Positions 1-6,856 of a stretch of 16,587 nucleotides of DNA are shown in pieces. Origin of the DNA: Pseudomonadota bacterium (GTDB taxonomy: Bacteria > Pseudomonadota > Alphaproteobacteria > Azospirillales > Azospirillaceae); the NCBI GenBank assembly GCA_023413605.1, contig JAEZPL010000478.1, positions 1 through 16,587 of the forward strand. Reading direction: 5' to 3'. The position numbers and the translations under genes were made by a program. Numbering within the stretch: the stretch's first letter is position 1; each line of letters starts with the position of its first letter. The notes under the pieces are model-generated. The model was not told the DNA's origin, did not search any database, and saw nothing but the letters and a program-made list of their open reading frames with translations.

Positions 1-163
1 TCATAAGTGCGAGCGCGCAAGGTAATGCCACCCGCAGACCTTGTCACGCAAGGGATGTTGCGTTGCACGGCATCCTTTCGCATGGCGGCTTGGCGCGGCA
101 CGCGGGGCGGGTGTATCTGTCGGGGTAACGAGAACGAAGCCCGCCAACAGGAAAGGCTCCGGG

Positions 164-505
164 ATGAGCGACGTGACCATCTACCACAACCCGCGCTGCA
201 CCAAGTCGCGCCAGACGCTGGAGCTGCTGCAGTCCAAGGGTGTCGAGCCCACGGTCGTGGAGTATCTGAAGACCCCGCCGTCCGTCGCCGAACTGACGGC
301 CATCCTGGGCAAGCTGGGCAAGGGGCCGCGCGACATCCTGCGCTCCAAGGAAGCCGCGGAGGCCGGAATCGCCAAGGATTTGGACGGCGACGCGCTGATC
401 GCCGCCATGGTTGCCAACCCCACCGCCATCGAGCGTCCCATCGTCGTCAAGGGCGACAAGGCCCGCGTCGGCCGTCCGCCGGAAAGCGTTCTGGAGATCC
501 TGTAA
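164..505 (+). CDS. arsC: ArsC/YfgD-type glutaredoxin-dependent reductase (arsenate reductase family)
   Basis: Predicted cytoplasmic oxidoreductase of the thioredoxin-fold ArsC family (113 aa). The N-terminus carries the family signature HNPRCTKSR with the catalytic cysteine at Cys12. Arg60, Arg91 (in ERPIVV) and Arg104 (in ARVGRPPE) sit where the oxyanion-binding arginines of E. coli ArsC lie. The protein is shorter than the 141-aa plasmid ArsC and ends at VLEIL, matching the YfgD-like subgroup, so true arsenate reduction is likely by family but not proven; no other ars genes are visible. The frame stays open upstream, but this ATG starts the conserved protein and has an AGGAAAGG stretch about 7 bases before it. 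The stop codon abuts the GTG of prmB with no spacer, so the two are probably co-transcribed and translationally coupled. Confidence 0.9.
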   Translation: MSDVTIYHNPRCTKSRQTLELLQSKGVEPTVVEYLKTPPSVAELTAILGKLGKGPRDILRSKEAAEAGIAKDLDGDALIAAMVANPTAIERPIVVKGDKARVGRPPESVLEIL

Positions 506-1450
506 GTGACCAAGACATCCCTGGGCCCCACCGCCACGGACGCCGCCGCCGAGTTGCGCACCGTCCGCGACCTGATCCGCTACGGCGTCAGCCGCTTCAA
601 CGAAGCGGACATCGACTATGGCCACGGCACCTCCAACGCCTATGACGAGGCGGTGTTCATGGTGCTGGAAGGGCTGAACCTGCCCATCGACCAGTTGGAA
701 CCCTATCTGGACGCCCGGCTGACCACGCCGGAGCGGCAGAAGGTCGCAGACCTGCTGCACGCCCGCGTAACCACGCGCAAGCCGGCCTCGTACCTGCTGA
801 ACAAGGCCTACATCCAGGGCATCCCCTTCTATGTGGACGAGCGGGTGATCGTGCCGCGCTCCTACATCGGCGAGATCCTGTTCTCCGACCTCATCGGCGG
901 CGACGACTTCACGCTGGTGGAGGACCCGACGGAGGTGGAGCGTGTGCTGGACCTGTGCACCGGCTCCGGCTGCCTCGCCATCCTCGCGGCACGCATCTTC
1001 CCGGAAGCGCAGGTGGACGCGGTGGACCTCTCCGCCGACGCGCTGGAGGTCGCCAAGCGCAATGTCGCCGACAGCGGCTATGAGGACCGCATCGCGCTGC
1101 ACCAGGGCGACCTGTTCGCGCCCCTGAAGAACCGCAAATACGACGTCATCATCACCAACCCGCCCTACGTGGATGCGGAGGCCATGGCCAGCCTGCCGCC
1201 GGAGTTCCGGCACGAGCCGGAAATGGCGCTGGCGTCGGGCGACGACGGGCTGGACATCGTCCGCCGCATCCTGAAGGAGGCGCCGAAGCACCTGACGCCG
1301 GAAGGCGGCCTGCTGTGCGAATTCGGCACCGGCCGCGAGATCCTGGAGGCCGAGTATCCGGACCTGGATTTCTTCTGGGTGGAGACCGCCAACAGCTTCG
1401 GCGAGGTGTTCTGGCTGACCCGCGACCAGTTGAAGGCGGGCGGACGGTAA
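506..1450 (+). CDS. prmB: Ribosomal protein L3 N5-glutamine methyltransferase PrmB
   Basis: SAM-dependent methyltransferase (314 aa) of the HemK/PrmB family. It methylates the side-chain amide of a glutamine in ribosomal protein L3. The N-terminal helical substrate-recognition domain covers roughly residues 10-100. The Rossmann SAM-binding motif I is LDLCTGSGCLAILAA near residue 150, and the catalytic NPPY motif is at 218-221, followed by VDAEAMASLPPEFRHEPEMA, which is typical of PrmB rather than PrmC (release factor) enzymes. Length fits the family. It starts with GTG immediately after the arsC stop; GGAG in the end of arsC, about 10 bases upstream, can serve as ribosome binding site. Transcription probably ends at the hairpin at 1482-1512. 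Confidence 0.95.
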   Translation: MTKTSLGPTATDAAAELRTVRDLIRYGVSRFNEADIDYGHGTSNAYDEAVFMVLEGLNLPIDQLEPYLDARLTTPERQKVADLLHARVTTRKPASYLLNKAYIQGIPFYVDERVIVPRSYIGEILFSDLIGGDDFTLVEDPTEVERVLDLCTGSGCLAILAARIFPEAQVDAVDLSADALEVAKRNVADSGYEDRIALHQGDLFAPLKNRKYDVIITNPPYVDAEAMASLPPEFRHEPEMALASGDDGLDIVRRILKEAPKHLTPEGGLLCEFGTGREILEAEYPDLDFFWVETANSFGEVFWLTRDQLKAGGR

Positions 1451-1481
1451 CACCGGCCCCCTCCGGGGCGGTCGATCCGGC

Positions 1482-1518
1482 AAAGGGCGGGAATCGCGGA
1501 TTCCCGCCCTTTCTTTTT
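1482..1518 (+). terminator. Rho-independent terminator after prmB, probably bidirectional
   Basis: A perfect 14-bp inverted repeat (AAAGGGCGGGAATC, 3-base loop GCG, GATTCCCGCCCTTT) is followed by CTTTTT on the plus strand. The stem itself starts with AAA, so on the minus strand it ends in TTT and could also stop the convergent 533-aa gene that ends at 1538. Confidence 0.9.
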
Positions 1519-1537
1519 GCAGCCAGCCGTTGCGCGA

Positions 1538-3139
1538 CTATGCGGGCCGCCGTACCAGCGCGCGGCAGCAGGTGCGGGTTCCGTCGCGGCAGGGCCAGAG
1601 TTCCGGGATGCGGCCCCACACGGGACCGAGGCGGTCTCTCAGGTCGTGCACGGTGCCCAGCGAGCCGAAGCGCCCGGCCACGCACACGAAATGCGTCAGG
1701 GCGGCAACCACTCCCGCACCGTCCGGTGCGTTCGGCATGAACATCGCCGGGCGGAAGTCGTTCGCGGCGCGCGACAGAAGGGCAAAGACCTGATCCTTGG
1801 CCCCGGCCGCCGCGAGATTCTGCCCGCCCGTCTCCGCCATGCGCCAAGCGGTCCCCAGCAGGGAGGCCAGAAGCTTTTCGCTCTCCCCTGCCGGACCGAC
1901 CTCCAGGGGGGAACGGCCGCCCAGAGACGATTCCAAAGCCGCGACGCCATGGGGCAGCAGAACGTTCGCGATGGCGAGGCAGAGCGACAGTCGCGCCTTT
2001 TCGACACGCTTTGAAAAGCCGCTGTCCTGCCGTACGCGGACGACCCAGAACAGGTAATGCATGTTCCGGTCGATGGCGTTGATTCCGTTGTGCAGGTTTC
2101 CCGTCACGTCGGCAAAGCGTGGGTCGGCGATGCCGTGTTTGCGCCAATCGGAAATTTCGGCCAGGGCATCCCGCGTCTGCCGTTCGATGGCGGCGACGAA
2201 CATGTCGATCACCGTGGAGTAGGGTTGCTTTTCCAGGCGTTCCGGCATCTCGCGCCGGACCACAGGCGGAAACACCTTCAACACAGCCGCGCTGTCCTTC
2301 AGGTCGACCGAAACCTGGCTCAGCAGGAAATGGCAGTATTCCTTATCGTCGTCCGGCAGGGCGTTCGTCAGATTGCTCAGCTTTTCAACCTGCTCGTCGC
2401 TGAGATCCACCCGTTCCTTGTTGCGGGACGGCGAGAAATAATAGGAGTCGATCTCTTCGTAATCCCGGCCGAACACCAGCTTCTGCACATCCAGGTTCCA
2501 GCACGCCATGGCGAAGCAGCCGGCGAGCACATCGAGCGCGCTGACGACCTGTTCGTTGGACAACCCGCTGGCCTTGCAGAGTTGCGGCTCCCAGTTCACC
2601 CGGTCCGGCAAACGGAGGAACGCGCTCACCGCGCTGGCGGCCTTCACCGTCGTGTTGACGCGTTCCTGAGGCGAGGTGGCCCGCGCGTAGCGTTCCTTGA
2701 AGCCGTTCCAGGCCGGCATTTCCGTTTCGAGCACCCCTTCGAGCGCCCTGACCAGGGGGCGCGTGACGTGCCATTGGGCGCCCGGGTAGCGGTCCACACG
2801 GTTGAAGAACAGATGCTCGGCGTGCTGGCAGACCCGGCGCCACAAAGTCGGCGTGCGCAGCACGTTTTCCCGCCGAAGCACGGGGCGCAGCGTCTCCAGA
2901 AGCTGCGTGCGGTCGAGCCCAGGACCCAGATTGTCCAGTTCGCCGACTTCAAGCCCCCTCAACAGGACCTGGATCGTGCGCCCGTCCATCCGTTCGAACA
3001 GCTTGCCGATCTGTTCCCGGTGGCGGAGGGAAACGTCGGCCTCGCGCTCCCTCTCCCCCGCCGGTCCGCCAGCGCCCGACGTGCCCTTCTTCTGGAGCAA
3101 TTGGGAGAGACCGAAGAATTTGGTGAGATCGATCTTCAT
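1538..3139 (-). CDS. Hypothetical protein, 533 aa, unrecognised family
   Basis: I do not recognise this protein. It is predicted soluble and mostly alpha-helical, with no signal peptide, no obvious membrane segment and no nucleotide-binding or catalytic motif. The first 35 residues hold a short amphipathic start (MKIDLTKFFGLSQLLQKK) and a low-complexity charged linker (GEREREAD). The rest (about 40-530) is a continuous helical region with scattered Cys, Trp and Tyr residues and phrases such as EEIDSYYFSPSRNKERVDLS (about 241-260). Codon positions show normal high third-position GC, which supports a real gene. It is an isolated minus-strand gene: the GNAT gene upstream ends 361 bases away across an AT-rich spacer. 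No clear Shine-Dalgarno precedes the ATG. An imperfect operator-like repeat, CTTCAG-GAA-CTGAAG (3153-3167), lies 14-28 bases before the start. An accessory or lineage-specific origin is inferred, not shown. Confidence 0.8.
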   Translation of the reverse strand: MKIDLTKFFGLSQLLQKKGTSGAGGPAGEREREADVSLRHREQIGKLFERMDGRTIQVLLRGLEVGELDNLGPGLDRTQLLETLRPVLRRENVLRTPTLWRRVCQHAEHLFFNRVDRYPGAQWHVTRPLVRALEGVLETEMPAWNGFKERYARATSPQERVNTTVKAASAVSAFLRLPDRVNWEPQLCKASGLSNEQVVSALDVLAGCFAMACWNLDVQKLVFGRDYEEIDSYYFSPSRNKERVDLSDEQVEKLSNLTNALPDDDKEYCHFLLSQVSVDLKDSAAVLKVFPPVVRREMPERLEKQPYSTVIDMFVAAIERQTRDALAEISDWRKHGIADPRFADVTGNLHNGINAIDRNMHYLFWVVRVRQDSGFSKRVEKARLSLCLAIANVLLPHGVAALESSLGGRSPLEVGPAGESEKLLASLLGTAWRMAETGGQNLAAAGAKDQVFALLSRAANDFRPAMFMPNAPDGAGVVAALTHFVCVAGRFGSLGTVHDLRDRLGPVWGRIPELWPCRDGTRTCCRALVRRPA

Positions 3140-3392
3140 GAGGATTGCCGATCTTCAGGAACTGAAGGCTTCGGGGAATTGTGCCACAGCGGATGCCCGA
3201 ACACTCCCCATCGCGGGGCCTGTAATCTGAAGTTGCAAATCACCCTTTCATACGAAAACCAGAAGGAACAGAACCGATATGAATAAATAATTCATTAACC
3301 ATCAAAGGGACCCCATGAAAAACAGAATCGTTGCCCTTTCTTCACTGTATTTCCAGCAATCGAGGCCGTCAACGACAGCATATTGCGACATT

Positions 3393-3423
3393 AAGTTCCA
3401 TGATCGGGAAGATCATGGAACTT
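3393..3423. repeat. Perfect 13-bp inverted repeat, 5-base loop
   Basis: AAGTTCCATGATC, loop GGGAA, GATCATGGAACTT. There is no T-run on either side, so it is not a classical intrinsic terminator. It sits 78 bases downstream of the GNAT stop (minus strand) and could be an RNA hairpin or a protein-binding site. Confidence 0.8.
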
Positions 3424-3426
3424 GAT

Positions 3427-3442
3427 TGTAAGCGTGCTTACA
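3427..3442. promoter_or_regulatory. Operator-like palindrome TGTAAGC-GT-GCTTACA
   Basis: Two perfect 7-base arms separated by 2 bases, 3 bases from the larger inverted repeat. The size and symmetry resemble TetR-family operators, but no regulator gene is adjacent and no promoter was identified over it. Function is inferred only from symmetry. Confidence 0.35.
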
Positions 3443-3500
3443 TTCTGAAACCATCGGGAGCGACGACGAACCGACGTTTTGAATTCGCAAACGCGCGGGC

Positions 3501-4091
3501 TCAGACACTCCTCCGCATCAGCACGCTCCCGCCCTGGTGCGGCAGGCGCTCGTGCCAGGGGACATCGGCGCGGGCGATTTCTTGAAATCCTTCCTTGGCG
3601 TAGAGATGCTGCGCGCCTGTGTTGTCGGCCCACACATGCAGGGTCACGCGATCGAAGCCGCCGGACCGCGCCCGGCCATAGACCCAGTTCAGAAGCCGCC
3701 CGGCGATGCCGCGGCGCCGCCAGGACGGCTCGACCGCCAGTGCCGACAGGAAATAGCTGCCCCAGTCCTGCGTCTCGTTGAAGGCGGCCATGTGGGCCAG
3801 CCGGTCCAGGGGAAGGCCCGTGTAGTCCTGGGTCCTGATCCAATCCACGGGATAGGCGTGCACCACGCCGACGATCCGCCCCTTCGCCTCCGCCACACCG
3901 GAATGGCGGTGCGAAAAGCTGCCCGACGTACCGGCCAGCCCCGGCACCAGCATCTCCGCAGCGGTCAGTCCGGGCACCAGCCCGTCCAGCAGAAATTCGT
4001 AGACGCCGCCGCCGGCCATGTCGATCAGGTGCGCCATCTCGGGCGCGTCGTCGGGCTCCGCCGAACGGATGAGGATGTCCTTATCGGTCAT
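3501..4091 (-). CDS. GNAT-family N-acetyltransferase
   Basis: Cytoplasmic acyl-CoA-dependent N-acyltransferase (196 aa); the substrate cannot be told from sequence. The acetyl-CoA pyrophosphate loop of the fold is visible as LAVEPSWRRRGIAGRLLNWV (about residues 118-137, the Q/RxxGxA motif). It is followed by the C-terminal strand-helix VTLHVWADNTGAQHLYAKEG, where the Asn and Tyr are typical family positions. The N-terminus ILIRSAEPDDAPEMAHLID is the usual first strand and helix. The frame is open 26 codons further upstream, but I chose the ATG at 4091: it begins the conserved domain and is preceded by GAGAGAGGGAAAG as ribosome binding site. It is divergent from the ACT-domain gene and shares a 190-base control region with it. 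Confidence 0.9.
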   Translation of the reverse strand: MTDKDILIRSAEPDDAPEMAHLIDMAGGGVYEFLLDGLVPGLTAAEMLVPGLAGTSGSFSHRHSGVAEAKGRIVGVVHAYPVDWIRTQDYTGLPLDRLAHMAAFNETQDWGSYFLSALAVEPSWRRRGIAGRLLNWVYGRARSGGFDRVTLHVWADNTGAQHLYAKEGFQEIARADVPWHERLPHQGGSVLMRRSV

Positions 4092-4131
4092 GGCGCTTTC
4101 CCTCTCTCCGGTTCTTCTGTCATCGAGGGCG

Positions 4132-4160
4132 TTGACCGCCCCGCCATCCCGCCCTATCCT
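4132..4160 (+). promoter_or_regulatory. Predicted sigma-70 type promoter of the leader/ACT-domain gene
   Basis: TTGACC (4132-4137), 17-base spacer, TATCCT (4155-4160). Spacing is optimal and both hexamers are close to consensus. The expected start, about 7 bases after the -10 box, falls at 4167-4168, on the A of the leader-peptide ATG. Confidence 0.55.
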
Positions 4161-4167
4161 GCCGGGC

Positions 4168-4224
4168 ATGTCTGAACGTCACCTTACCCTGGGTCTGCGA
4201 ATTAGCAGCCCGGTTCTCGCGTGA
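4168..4224 (+). CDS. Putative leaderless leader peptide (18 aa) of an attenuator
   Basis: Short ORF MSERHLTLGLRISSPVLA followed by TGA. It has no Shine-Dalgarno, and the predicted transcription start coincides with its ATG, as is known for the trpL leader peptide in Sinorhizobium meliloti. Six of 18 residues are Leu, Ile or Val. Its last codons form the left arm and loop of the hairpin at 4209-4232. The downstream gene encodes an ACT-domain protein resembling branched-chain amino acid regulatory subunits, which makes a branched-chain amino acid signal plausible but unproven. Confidence 0.4.
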   Translation: MSERHLTLGLRISSPVLA

Positions 4225-4237
4225 GAGCCGGGGTTTT
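4209..4237 (+). terminator. Candidate attenuator/terminator hairpin
   Basis: 10-bp stem CCCGGTTCTC / GAGAGCCGGG (one T-G wobble) with a 4-base loop GCGT, followed by GTTTT and a second run, CTTTTT, about 13 bases further on. It overlaps the leader ORF stop codon. The stretch CTGGGT inside the leader ORF can pair with GCCCGG of the left arm (two wobbles), a possible competing structure. Confidence 0.45.
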
Positions 4238-4281
4238 CGCTCGTCTGCTTTTTCCGACCCACACCACGGTAAGTGTGCATC

Positions 4282-4617
4282 ATGTCCACCGTCGTCCTGG
4301 CGGCGCCCGCCGCTGAATCCCGCCCGACCGATCCCAACCGCTGCGTCGCCTTCGCCGTCGAGGCGGATGCCGATCCCGGCACATTGCCCCGCGTGCTTGA
4401 GCTGTTCGCCAAGCGCGGGCTCGTCCCTCTGTCGCTGACCAGCCGACTGATCGGCGACCGGGTGGCGGTGGAGGTCGAGGTCGTCGGCATGGTCCGGGCC
4501 GAATCGAATCACGTCGGCAACCGCCTGCGCCAGATCCCCATGGTCACGCAGGTCACGGTGTTCGAACGCACCGTCCCAGGCGATCTTCCCGGCGATCTGC
4601 CGGCCGCCGCCGACTGA
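4282..4617 (+). CDS. Small ACT-domain protein (IlvM/IlvN-like regulatory domain)
   Basis: Protein of 111 aa consisting of a single ACT-like domain at about residues 22-95. The pattern CVAFAVEADADPGTLPRVLE (first strand and helix), RGLVPLSLTSR, VAVEVEVVG, and NRLRQIPMVTQVTVFE (last helix and strand) fits the beta-alpha-beta-beta-alpha-beta ACT fold and resembles the small regulatory subunits of acetolactate synthase (IlvM, IlvN/H). ACT domains bind amino acids allosterically. No catalytic subunit is nearby, so the partner is unknown. The N-terminal 20 and C-terminal 15 residues are low-complexity Ala/Pro/Asp. I chose the ATG at 4282; an in-frame GTG lies three codons upstream, and neither has a strong ribosome binding site. 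The gene is monocistronic and convergent with pssA. Confidence 0.8.
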   Translation: MSTVVLAAPAAESRPTDPNRCVAFAVEADADPGTLPRVLELFAKRGLVPLSLTSRLIGDRVAVEVEVVGMVRAESNHVGNRLRQIPMVTQVTVFERTVPGDLPGDLPAAAD

Positions 4618-4643
4618 CGACGGCGACCGGCGTACCGCACACG

Positions 4644-5543
4644 CTATTCGGTGGTCGTCTTCGCCCCCGGCGAGGACGCCCCCGTGTTGCTTGGCGCCGT
4701 GTCGCCGGGTCCGGCAGTGACGACCGGTTCCTCGGCTTCCTTCATCATCTGGGCGGCGCGTTGCAGCTTGCGGAACTGCGCCACGGAGAACGGCAGGCTG
4801 GCAAGGTAGACCAGACCGACGAAGGACAGCGTCCACCACGGCTGGCTGACCAGGGAGGCGGCGAGCAGCCCCACCCCGACCAGCGCCGGCACCACGTAGT
4901 GGGTGGGGACGCGCATCCCCTTGCCGGAGAAGGTGGGCAGCGTGCTGACCATCAGGCCGCCGACCAGCAGCGTCCAGGGAACCACGATGGCCGGATGGCC
5001 TGCGATCTCCGGCCCGGCCTCGAACCCGACGACCATCGGCAGAACGGCCAGGCCCGCGCCCGCCGGGGCCGGCACGCCGGTGAAGTAGTTGAAGGCCCAG
5101 GGCGGCAGGTCCACGTCGCCCAGCCGCGAATTGAACCGCGCCAACCGCAGCGCCGCGCAGACGGCGTAGGCCATGGCCGCGATCCAGCCCAGGCTGCCCG
5201 CCCCGTTCAGCGCCCACAGATACATCATGAAGGCGGGGGCGACGCCGAAGCTGATGACGTCGGACAGGCTGTCCAACTCGGCCCCGAACTTGCTCTGCCC
5301 GTTCAGCAGGCGGGCGATCCGGCCGTCCAGCGCGTCGAGGATCGCCGCGATGACGATGCAGATCACCGCCTGCTCCCACCGCTCGTGCATGGCGAAGCGG
5401 ATGGCCGTCAGGCCGGAGCACAGCGCCAGCACCGTCAGCACGTTCGGCAGAAGGTGGTTGATCGACAACCCCTTCAGCCGCGGGTGCGGACGGCGCGCCC
5501 GGCGCTTGCGGAATACTGCCGGCTTGAAGACCGGTCGCTTCAT
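4644..5543 (-). CDS. pssA: CDP-diacylglycerol-serine O-phosphatidyltransferase
   Basis: Membrane enzyme (299 aa) that makes phosphatidylserine from CDP-diacylglycerol and serine, the step before Psd. The CDP-alcohol phosphotransferase signature D-x2-DG-x2-AR-x8-G-x3-D-x3-D is complete: D70, D73, G74, A77, R78, G87, D91, D95. A basic N-terminus (residues 2-24) precedes the first membrane segment at about 34-50, and further hydrophobic segments follow, including a pair near 225-250. This is the polytopic type II enzyme, not the soluble E. coli-type PssA. The C-terminal 30 residues are hydrophilic. Its ATG overlaps the psd stop in an ATGA (4 bases), indicating translational coupling within a psd-pssA operon. 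Confidence 0.95.
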   Translation of the reverse strand: MKRPVFKPAVFRKRRARRPHPRLKGLSINHLLPNVLTVLALCSGLTAIRFAMHERWEQAVICIVIAAILDALDGRIARLLNGQSKFGAELDSLSDVISFGVAPAFMMYLWALNGAGSLGWIAAMAYAVCAALRLARFNSRLGDVDLPPWAFNYFTGVPAPAGAGLAVLPMVVGFEAGPEIAGHPAIVVPWTLLVGGLMVSTLPTFSGKGMRVPTHYVVPALVGVGLLAASLVSQPWWTLSFVGLVYLASLPFSVAQFRKLQRAAQMMKEAEEPVVTAGPGDTAPSNTGASSPGAKTTTE

Positions 5544-6238
5544 CGGCGCACATCTCCCTGTCGTTGCGGTTCGTCGGAGTTCAGGTCGGCCAGGATCGTC
5601 TCGCCGCCTATGGCCGTCTGCCCGACGCAGACCAGCGGCATCACGCCGTCCGGCAGATAGACGTCGGTGCGGCTGCCGAAACGGATCAGGCCGAAACGCT
5701 CACCCGCCTTCACCTCCTGCCCGGGCTTGACCCAGAACAGGATACGGCGCGCGACCAGCCCGGCGATCTGCACATAGGCGATCTCGCGCCCATCCGGCAG
5801 GCGGTGGCGGAAGGCGGCGCGCTCGTTCTCCTCGCTGGCCTTGTCCAGGGCGGCGTTCACGAACGTGCCCTTGTGGTACTCGGCCGCCACCACCGTTCCG
5901 TCGGCCGGCACCCGGTTGACATGGACGTTGAAGACGTTGAGGAAGATGCTGATGCGGGTGCGCGGCGAATCGCCCATGCCGAGTTCCGGCGGCGGAACGG
6001 CCGGCACGATCATGGTCACGCGGCCATCGGCCGGGCTGACCAGCAGGCCGGGGCGCGTTGGCGTCACGCGGTCGGGGTCGCGGAAGAAATACGCGCACCA
6101 CAGGGTCAGCACGAGCCCCAGCCAGCCCAAAGGCGCGGCGACGGCAAGCCCGAGAACCAGGGAGACCACGGCGAAAGCGGCGATGAAGGGCCAGCCGGCG
6201 CGGTGGATCGGAACGACTACGGTATCGATGGCGGACAT
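5540..6238 (-). CDS. psd: Phosphatidylserine decarboxylase proenzyme (short form)
   Basis: Pyruvoyl-dependent enzyme (232 aa) that converts phosphatidylserine to phosphatidylethanolamine at the inner membrane. Two hydrophobic segments lie at about 16-35 and 38-52. The family motifs FFRDPDR (51-57), SPADGRV (68-74), FLNVFNVHVNRVPADG (99-114) and YHKGTF are present. The self-cleavage site is Gly188-Ser189 in LIRFGSRTDVYLP; cleavage yields the beta chain and a small C-terminal alpha chain whose serine becomes the pyruvoyl group. The length matches the short archaeal/alphaproteobacterial class rather than the ~320-aa E. coli form. It is the first gene of the psd-pssA operon and divergent from the gene at 6364. 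No strong ribosome binding site is visible at this ATG, but the N-terminus fits the family. Confidence 0.95.
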   Translation of the reverse strand: MSAIDTVVVPIHRAGWPFIAAFAVVSLVLGLAVAAPLGWLGLVLTLWCAYFFRDPDRVTPTRPGLLVSPADGRVTMIVPAVPPPELGMGDSPRTRISIFLNVFNVHVNRVPADGTVVAAEYHKGTFVNAALDKASEENERAAFRHRLPDGREIAYVQIAGLVARRILFWVKPGQEVKAGERFGLIRFGSRTDVYLPDGVMPLVCVGQTAIGGETILADLNSDEPQRQGDVRR

Positions 6239-6363
6239 CGCCGGTTACTTTACCCTCGGATCGTTGGAGCGGCGCATTCTAGACGCCCTCCCCCGCCCTT
6301 TACAGAATTTTAGCAGCCAGGGCGGAGACTCACGTCAGCCAACCACAGAATGAGCGAACCCCC

Positions 6364-6828
6364 GTGTCCGTTCCCGCCGCCCGCCTTCAGGCCATGCCGT
6401 CGCTCGCGGAGGTCTCGCAGACCGCACTGCCCTTCAACCCCGAAACCTTCATCATGACGCCGGAAGGCGTACTGGGGATCGCCAAGCCGCCGCGCCCGGC
6501 GCGCCTGCATTTCGTGGCGGAGGGGCTGCCTTTCAACATCGCCGTCAGCTTCGACGGGGAACGCTCGCGCACGCAGCTCTGGGCGGAGGTCGGGCACATC
6601 CCCTACACCGCCCAGTCGCCGGACCGCCGCCGGCAGCTGCTGAGCATCCTGCGCAGCATCCAGGGCCTGAAGCACGTCACGTTCCTGGTCCAGGAAGGGC
6701 AGAAGATCCTGCTGTTTTCCGAAGCGCAGGTCGATGGCCAGGCCACGCCGGAAGACCTGATCCACCAGACCGTGCTGGCCGTACAGGAAGCGCGTCCGTT
6801 CCTGCGGCTGCTCGCACCCTACCTGTAA
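6364..6828 (+). CDS. Conserved-looking hypothetical protein, 154 aa
   Basis: I do not recognise the family. No signal peptide or membrane segment is seen. The order of elements looks like a mixed alpha/beta fold: strands at about 36-40 and 47-66 (RLHFVAEGLPFNIAVSFDG), a strand at 70-77, a helix at 87-101 (RRRQLLSILRSIQGL), strands at 103-120 (HVTFLVQEGQKILLFSE) and a long C-terminal helix 129-150. The layout faintly recalls YbjN or secretion-chaperone-like folds, which is only an impression. Start uncertain: GTG at 6364 has GAGCGA about 9 bases upstream; an ATG at 6394 would remove 10 residues. It is divergent from psd and convergent with the LysM gene, so probably monocistronic. Confidence 0.7.
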   Translation: MSVPAARLQAMPSLAEVSQTALPFNPETFIMTPEGVLGIAKPPRPARLHFVAEGLPFNIAVSFDGERSRTQLWAEVGHIPYTAQSPDRRRQLLSILRSIQGLKHVTFLVQEGQKILLFSEAQVDGQATPEDLIHQTVLAVQEARPFLRLLAPYL

Positions 6829-6856
6829 GCCGCCCGGCCTAAGGCCTTCGCCCGAA

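Larger units (their letters stand above)
3140..3500. other. AT-rich 361-base intergenic region with palindromes
   Basis: No confident gene. Base composition drops well below the flanks around 3220-3480, with tracts such as GAATAAATAATTCATTAACC. It holds a 13-bp perfect inverted repeat (3393-3423), an operator-like palindrome (3427-3442) and CTTCAG-GAA-CTGAAG (3153-3167). A 36-codon plus-strand ORF (3315-3425) has AAAGGGA 4 bases before its ATG, but I see no homology or coding bias that would establish it as a gene. The minus-strand promoter of the 533-aa gene should lie here; no convincing -35/-10 pair was found. Confidence 0.6.

Noticed and set aside
1..163. Region before arsC searched for the end of another gene or a promoter
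   Set aside because: TTGTCA at 41-46 has no matching -10 box at 16-18 bases, and no convincing coding frame ends here.
44..1483. Long minus-strand open frame opposite arsC and prmB
   Set aside because: It is antisense to two clearly recognised genes, its translation is Arg/Gly/Val/Gln-rich without domain sense, and it reflects high third-position GC.
2057..3286. 409-codon plus-strand open frame opposite the 533-aa gene
   Set aside because: Low-complexity His/Arg/Val-rich translation and no ribosome binding site; the minus-strand frame has better protein character. Because the 533-aa protein is itself unrecognised, this choice is slightly less certain than elsewhere.
3393..3423. 13-bp inverted repeat considered as terminator of the GNAT gene
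   Set aside because: AT-containing stem with no T-run following on the minus strand; left as an unexplained repeat.
3315..3425. 36-codon ORF with a decent Shine-Dalgarno (AAAGGGA)
   Set aside because: Too short to show coding bias, ends inside the 13-bp inverted repeat, and the peptide shows no recognisable feature.
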